A DNA stretch of 9,356 bases from an uncultured Archangium sp. (GTDB lineage: Bacteria; Myxococcota; Myxococcia; Myxococcales; Myxococcaceae). Under the pieces are notes generated by a model that saw only the letters and a program-made list of their open reading frames with translations, was not told the DNA's origin and ran no database searches. This document shows positions 6,614-9,356 of this stretch, piece by piece; within the stretch, counting starts at the first letter, position 1; every line of letters starts with the position of its first letter. The translations under genes and the position numbers were made by a program. The stretch is from NCBI GenBank assembly GCA_946479335.1, contig CAMLFP010000217.1:1-9356 (forward strand), written 5' to 3'.

Positions 6614-7615
6614 TCAGCCCTCGTTGGTGACGGTGAGACCGGGCGACGTCTGGAACCCCCACGCCTTGAGCAGCGCGATGGGGTCGACGAACTTCGTGCC
6701 GTCTTGCTGCAGCTTGCAGAGCCGCCCGGAGAGGCCGACGTAGGTGACGACGCCCTTCTCCATGTGGAGGTGCCCGTTGAAGAGCATCTGCTTGCCGCGC
6801 GCGAGCGACGCGGTGGTGAGGATGAGGCCCGGGTTCGCGTCGGAGCGGCGCGAGGCCGGCACGGCGTGGACGCTGCCGTCGGCGAGAATCGCGAAGTTCG
6901 ACGCGTACTTCTGACCGCCGCGGCCGCGCGCGAAGGGGTCGGAGTGGTACGCCTCGTCGTAGAGCTCCGTGATGTTGCCGGAGCCCTTCATCGTCACCTT
7001 CTCGTAGGTGGCCTCGTTGTTCTTCTGGCCGGTGATGACGTTGAAGGTCTGGGAGGTCGCCATGTCCTTCGCGACCTTCTCGGGCGTCAGCTCGGTGTGG
7101 CTGAAGGCCAGCGAGTCACGCGCGGTCGACTCCTGCGAGTACGGGTTGTACTTGCCGTCGAGGGTCATCTCCGGCTCGCCGTGCGACGTGTCGTAGACGG
7201 GGTCGGGCTTGAGCTCGCGCACGTCGTACGCGATGGCGCCGCCAGCCAGCGCCTGGTTGACGACCTTCTTCACCGCCTCGGGGATGGGGGAGCCGCCGAA
7301 GCTCTTCGTCGTCTTGCCCTCGGCCAGCAGCCCGTGCGCCTCGGTGGAGAGCTTCTTCGCGGTGATCTGCAGCTCCTTGTTCTGCGCGAGCGCCTGCGCG
7401 CGGAGCTGATCAATCTCGCCGAGCTTGGTGCGCAGCTTCGTCTTCGCGGCGGGGTCCAGCTGGCCGGCGTACTTGTCGGCCTCGCTCTTGATGGCGGCCG
7501 CCTCGTCCTTCGAGATGTTGCCGGCCGACGAGAGAATGGTGTCGACGTCTTTCGAGTCGATCTTCCGGTCCTGCGCCACGCGCGCGAACGCGCTCTTCAC
7601 GTCTTTGACAGACAC
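6614..7615 (-). CDS. Uncharacterised 333-aa protein, first gene of the unknown five-gene run
   Basis: I do not recognise this family securely. It is soluble, with no signal peptide or membrane span. Residues 1-50 hold two helix pairs (KIDSKDVDTILSSAG, then ISKDEAAAIKSEADKYA) that look like degenerate EF-hand or helical-bundle units. Residues 55-95 are a likely coiled coil. The C-terminal part (about 238-320) is beta-rich: SNFAILADGSVHAVP, LTTASLARGKQMLFNGHLHM, EKGVVTYVGLSGRL, then a helix DPIALLKAWGF. The spacing of this part resembles a domain in which HSSFLAG is followed by a dG.itwisn.SGHY strand, known from plant IQM proteins and various bacterial proteins; the key HSS and HY residues are absent here, so this is a tentative comparison. 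The start is GTG at 7615, supported by reading frame and N-terminal composition; no strong Shine-Dalgarno is present, only a G-run upstream. It lies 3 nt before the propeller gene. Confidence 0.82.
   Translation of the reverse strand: MSVKDVKSAFARVAQDRKIDSKDVDTILSSAGNISKDEAAAIKSEADKYAGQLDPAAKTKLRTKLGEIDQLRAQALAQNKELQITAKKLSTEAHGLLAEGKTTKSFGGSPIPEAVKKVVNQALAGGAIAYDVRELKPDPVYDTSHGEPEMTLDGKYNPYSQESTARDSLAFSHTELTPEKVAKDMATSQTFNVITGQKNNEATYEKVTMKGSGNITELYDEAYHSDPFARGRGGQKYASNFAILADGSVHAVPASRRSDANPGLILTTASLARGKQMLFNGHLHMEKGVVTYVGLSGRLCKLQQDGTKFVDPIALLKAWGFQTSPGLTVTNEG
6618..6622 (-). promoter_or_regulatory. Shine-Dalgarno sequence of the propeller gene, inside the preceding CDS
   Basis: GAGGG on the minus strand is 7 nt before ATG 6610 and overlaps the last codons of the 333-aa gene. 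Its position implies that the two genes share one transcript. Confidence 0.6.
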
Positions 7616-7647
7616 TGGGTGCCCCCGAGGCTTGAGGTGGAGTGCCC

Positions 7648-7677
7648 CTTCTAGGGCCGTGGGGCGATGTAGGACAA
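7648..7677 (-). promoter_or_regulatory. Candidate sigma-70-like promoter for the five-gene run
   Basis: Read on the minus strand: TTGTCC (7672-7677) as -35, an 18-nt spacer, and TAGAAG (7648-7653) as -10, each matching four of six consensus bases. It lies about 35 nt before the GTG start at 7615, in the only sizeable gap between the two halves of the minus-strand run. In GC-rich DNA such partial matches are common, so this is tentative. Confidence 0.3.
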
Positions 7678-7690
7678 GGGGGCCGTCACT

Positions 7691-7722
7691 GCGGTGTCAC
7701 AAACCGTGAGACACCGCTTTTT
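7691..7722 (+). terminator. Hairpin with T-run between the TerB-like gene and the five-gene run
   Basis: The arms GCGGTGTC (7691-7698) and GACACCGC (7710-7717) are a perfect 8-bp inverted repeat, extended by CA/TG around an AACCG loop past one A-A mismatch, and followed by TTTTT (7718-7722). The T-run is on the plus strand, so as an intrinsic terminator it points plus-ward, against all nearby genes. It starts directly at the stop codon of the TerB-like gene. In the minus direction the same stem could still stabilise or end the dcd transcript, but no U-run follows it. Confidence 0.6.
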
Positions 7723-8042
7723 CAGGCCAGCAGGTCGTCGATGGCGGTCTGCTCTTCGGGCTTGAGGCCCTCGGCGGCGGCGATGGCCTGACCGAGCGCG
7801 CGCACCTGGTCTTTCGGCACGTCGACGAGTCTGGCGCGCAGCTGCCGGAGGTACGCCTCGCGGCCCAGCGCGCGGAGTTCGGCGCGGGCGCGGCGGGCGA
7901 GGCTGATCAGCTCCGACGCGGGGACCTGCTCGCCGACGATGACGCGGATCTGATCAATGAACACATTCAGCTCGGCCTCGGAGAAGTCGCCCCAGGCCCG
8001 CCCGATGAAGACCGCGGCTTCGACCAGCGCCTGGAGCTTCAT
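7722..8042 (-). CDS. Small TerB-like helical protein
   Basis: This encodes a 106-aa all-helical soluble protein. The layout fits the TerB/tellurite-resistance-like fold: a first helix pair [20 protein letters not shown] (9-28), in which GDFSEAE matches the usual ADGxxSxxE turn, and a second one near the end, [20 protein letters not shown] (83-102), with the analogous EGLKPEE. TerB-like domains are small acidic modules of unclear, often stress- or membrane-linked, function; nothing here indicates tellurite resistance as such. Its ATG overlaps the dcd stop codon (ATGA, 8039-8042), so it is almost certainly translated with dcd. It is followed by the hairpin at 7691-7722. Gene reality is well supported by codon use and overlap; the family call is moderate. 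Confidence 0.8.
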   Translation of the reverse strand: MKLQALVEAAVFIGRAWGDFSEAELNVFIDQIRVIVGEQVPASELISLARRARAELRALGREAYLRQLRARLVDVPKDQVRALGQAIAAAEGLKPEEQTAIDDLLA

Positions 8043-8605
8043 GTGCGGGGCAACGTCACGCCGGTCTGGCCCTGGTACTTGCCGCCGCGGTCGCGGTAGC
8101 TCGTCTCACAGGGCTCGTCGGCGCCGAAGAACAGCATCTGCGCCACGCCTTCGTTGGCGTAGATGCGCGCCGGCAGCGGCGTGGTGTTGGAGAACTCCAG
8201 CGTCACGTGGCCTTCCCACTCGGGCTCCAGCGGCGTGACGTTCACGATGATGCCGCAGCGCGCGTAGGTCGACTTGCCGAGGCACACCACCAGCACGTCG
8301 CGCGGCACGCGGAAGTACTCGACGGTGCGCGCCAGCGCGAAGGAGTTGGGAGGGATGATGCACTCCGGGCCCTTGATGTCGACGAAGCTGCGCGGGTCGA
8401 AGGTCTTGGGGTCGACGATGGTGGAATTGATGTTGGTGAACACCTTGAACTCGTCGGCGCAGCGCACGTCGTAGCCGTAGCTCGAGGTGCCGAAGCTGAC
8501 GGCGCGCTGGCCGTTGACCGTGCGCACCAGCTCGGGCTCGAAGGGCTCGATCATCTTCTTCTCCGCGGCGAGCCGACGAATCCACTTGTCTGACTTGATG
8601 CTCAT
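8039..8605 (-). CDS. dcd: dCTP deaminase
   Basis: This encodes the complete 188-aa Dcd, which deaminates dCTP to dUTP as the first step toward dUMP for dTMP synthesis in the cytosol; it normally works as a homotrimer. The N-terminus [13 protein letters not shown], the [16 protein letters not shown] block (41-56), the [14 protein letters not shown] segment (85-98) and the C-terminus [14 protein letters not shown] are typical of the proteobacterial type. Catalytic residues are in place by comparison with E. coli: Ser112 and Arg116 in GKSTYAR (111-116) and Glu137 in the TLEF motif. Length is normal for the family (about 188-193 aa). ATG 8605 is chosen over an upstream in-frame reading to 8752, because that extension is Arg/Trp-rich and overlaps the upstream gene, while family members begin MSIKSD. 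The stop overlaps the ATG of the TerB-like gene. I cannot tell from sequence whether dUTPase activity is also present; monofunctional is more likely. Confidence 0.97.
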   Translation of the reverse strand: MSIKSDKWIRRLAAEKKMIEPFEPELVRTVNGQRAVSFGTSSYGYDVRCADEFKVFTNINSTIVDPKTFDPRSFVDIKGPECIIPPNSFALARTVEYFRVPRDVLVVCLGKSTYARCGIIVNVTPLEPEWEGHVTLEFSNTTPLPARIYANEGVAQMLFFGADEPCETSYRDRGGKYQGQTGVTLPRT

Positions 8606-8624
8606 GGGCCGCGCACCATACCCG

Positions 8625-9182
8625 TCACTTCCATGAATAGGTGATGCCGATGGCGCCCATGCCGCCGATGGGCGAGACCACCGCGGGCTTCGGCGCGCCG
8701 CCGGGCCGGTAGCCGTTGCGGCTCTGCACCACCACCGCCGGCGCCAACTCAAGGAACAGCGAGAACCCCTGCCGCGCGCGCTCGTTGGCCTTGCGCTTCG
8801 TGAAGAGCCACGTGAAGCGCGCCGGCGCGACCACGAACTGCACCCACGGGAGATCGCTCACGAACAGCCCGCCACCGAGCGCGCCGAAGCCCAGCCCCGC
8901 CGAGAGGAGGACCTGCTCGTGCAGCGCGCGCTCGTACGCGAGGTCGACCATGAAGCTGGTGCTGATGCCGATGGTGCCGCCGGTGAAGCGCACCTCCACG
9001 CCATGCTTGTCGGCGACGGTCACCCCGAGCGCGCCCTCGAGCCCCGGGCTGAAGCCGGAGACGTATGGGTTCACGCTGAACCCCGCGGAGAACACCGCGC
9101 CGACGTCACCACGAACGCGGGGCTGCGCCCGCTCACCGCCGCTCGCCGCGACAACCCCCAGAAGCAACGCATGAATCCACAT
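8625..9182 (-). CDS. Predicted secreted or outer-membrane beta-barrel-like protein
   Basis: This encodes a 185-aa protein. The N-terminus [19 protein letters not shown] is a short hydrophobic stretch ending in small residues, consistent with a Sec signal peptide cut near residue 15-19; it has little N-terminal positive charge, so this is moderate. The rest alternates Gly-rich and hydrophobic strands ([53 protein letters not shown]) and ends [10 protein letters not shown], a pattern seen in small outer-membrane barrels of the myxobacterial hypothetical type. No specific family is recognised. The ATG at 9182 is kept because it includes the signal peptide. It is 19 nt upstream of dcd on the same strand and 29 nt from the divergent mog start, so the two share a very short intergenic region. 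A link to dcd function is not evident. Confidence 0.75.
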   Translation of the reverse strand: MWIHALLLGVVAASGGERAQPRVRGDVGAVFSAGFSVNPYVSGFSPGLEGALGVTVADKHGVEVRFTGGTIGISTSFMVDLAYERALHEQVLLSAGLGFGALGGGLFVSDLPWVQFVVAPARFTWLFTKRKANERARQGFSLFLELAPAVVVQSRNGYRPGGAPKPAVVSPIGGMGAIGITYSWK

Positions 9183-9201
9183 CGGCCCAGTGTGCGCGGT
9201 A

Positions 9202-9207
9202 AGGGAG
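9202..9207 (+). promoter_or_regulatory. Shine-Dalgarno sequence of mog
   Basis: AGGGAG, 4 nt before ATG 9212, supports that start codon. It lies within the 29-nt divergent gap. Confidence 0.6.
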
Positions 9208-9211
9208 CCGC

Positions 9212-9356
9212 ATGAAAGCCCGCATCGGCATCGTCACCCTTTCCGACCGCGCGTCGGCCGGCGTCTACGAAGACCTCTCGGGCGCGGCGATTCGCGCGTG
9301 CCTCACCGAGTGGCTCGCGAGCGAATGGGAGCCCGTGTACCGGCTCCTCCCCGACG
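9212..9356 (+). CDS. mog: Molybdopterin adenylyltransferase, partial (5' end only)
   Basis: The first 48 residues of a MogA/MoaB-family protein are present; the gene runs off the right edge. The RIGIVTLSDRASAGVYED segment (4-21) and the RLLPD ending correspond to E. coli MogA (RIGLVSISDRASSGVYQD, RLIPD). MogA adenylates molybdopterin before molybdenum insertion in cytosolic molybdenum cofactor synthesis. Within the family the SDRASxGVYxD signature favours Mog over MoaB, which usually has SDTR. The active-site region lies beyond the window. It is divergent from the barrel-like gene. Confidence 0.9.
   Translation, partial: MKARIGIVTLSDRASAGVYEDLSGAAIRACLTEWLASEWEPVYRLLPD

Noticed and set aside
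6512..7654. A 380-aa plus-strand frame over the 333-aa gene
   Set aside because: It is a complement shadow rich in Arg/Val/Leu, without motifs; its minus-strand counterpart fits the gene packing.
8606..8752. In-frame N-terminal extension of dcd
   Set aside because: It is Arg/Trp-rich, overlaps the upstream gene, and Dcd proteins start at MSIKSD.

Overview
This is a GC-rich bacterial window, very probably from a myxobacterium (Myxococcota). The clues are an N-terminal TIGR02996-type domain (known from Planctomycetes and Myxococcota), a protein that resembles the myxobacterial DUF2378/TIGR02265 family, strong G/C preference at third codon positions, and several large conserved-looking proteins of no named function. 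The species cannot be named from sequence alone. No tRNA, rRNA, CRISPR array, transposase or phage gene is visible.

Layout. Positions 1-147 hold seven head-to-tail 21-bp units in which two variants alternate (42-bp higher-order period); the array runs off the left edge. A plus-strand gene (228-1028) encodes a TIGR02996-type protein with a C-terminal zinc-ribbon-like Cys cluster. It converges, with a 10-nt gap, on a run of eight minus-strand genes. Read in their own direction these are: a secreted or outer-membrane barrel-like protein (9182-8625), dCTP deaminase dcd (8605-8039), a small TerB-like protein coupled to dcd by an ATGA overlap (8042-7722), then a 106-nt gap with a hairpin and a candidate promoter. 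After the gap come five genes of uncertain function: a 333-aa protein (7615-6614), an SdiA-regulated/YjiK-like beta-propeller (6610-5789), a 573-aa protein with a possible CYTH-like core (5773-4052), a DUF2378-like protein (3983-3381), and a 751-aa EF-hand protein with three C-terminal membrane spans (3294-1039). At the right edge a divergent plus-strand gene starts, the molybdopterin adenylyltransferase mog (9212 to the end, partial).

How the genes may work together. dcd plus mog is ordinary metabolism. The five-gene run 7615 to 1039 is the part that may be undescribed. The first three genes are tightly packed (gaps of 3 and 15 nt), and the last two follow on the same strand after 68 and 86 nt. 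They combine a propeller of a class related to phytase-like folds, a possible triphosphate-tunnel (CYTH) protein and a calcium-binding EF-hand membrane protein. A phosphate- or calcium-linked envelope function is therefore conceivable, but this is inference from weak domain resemblances and gene order only.
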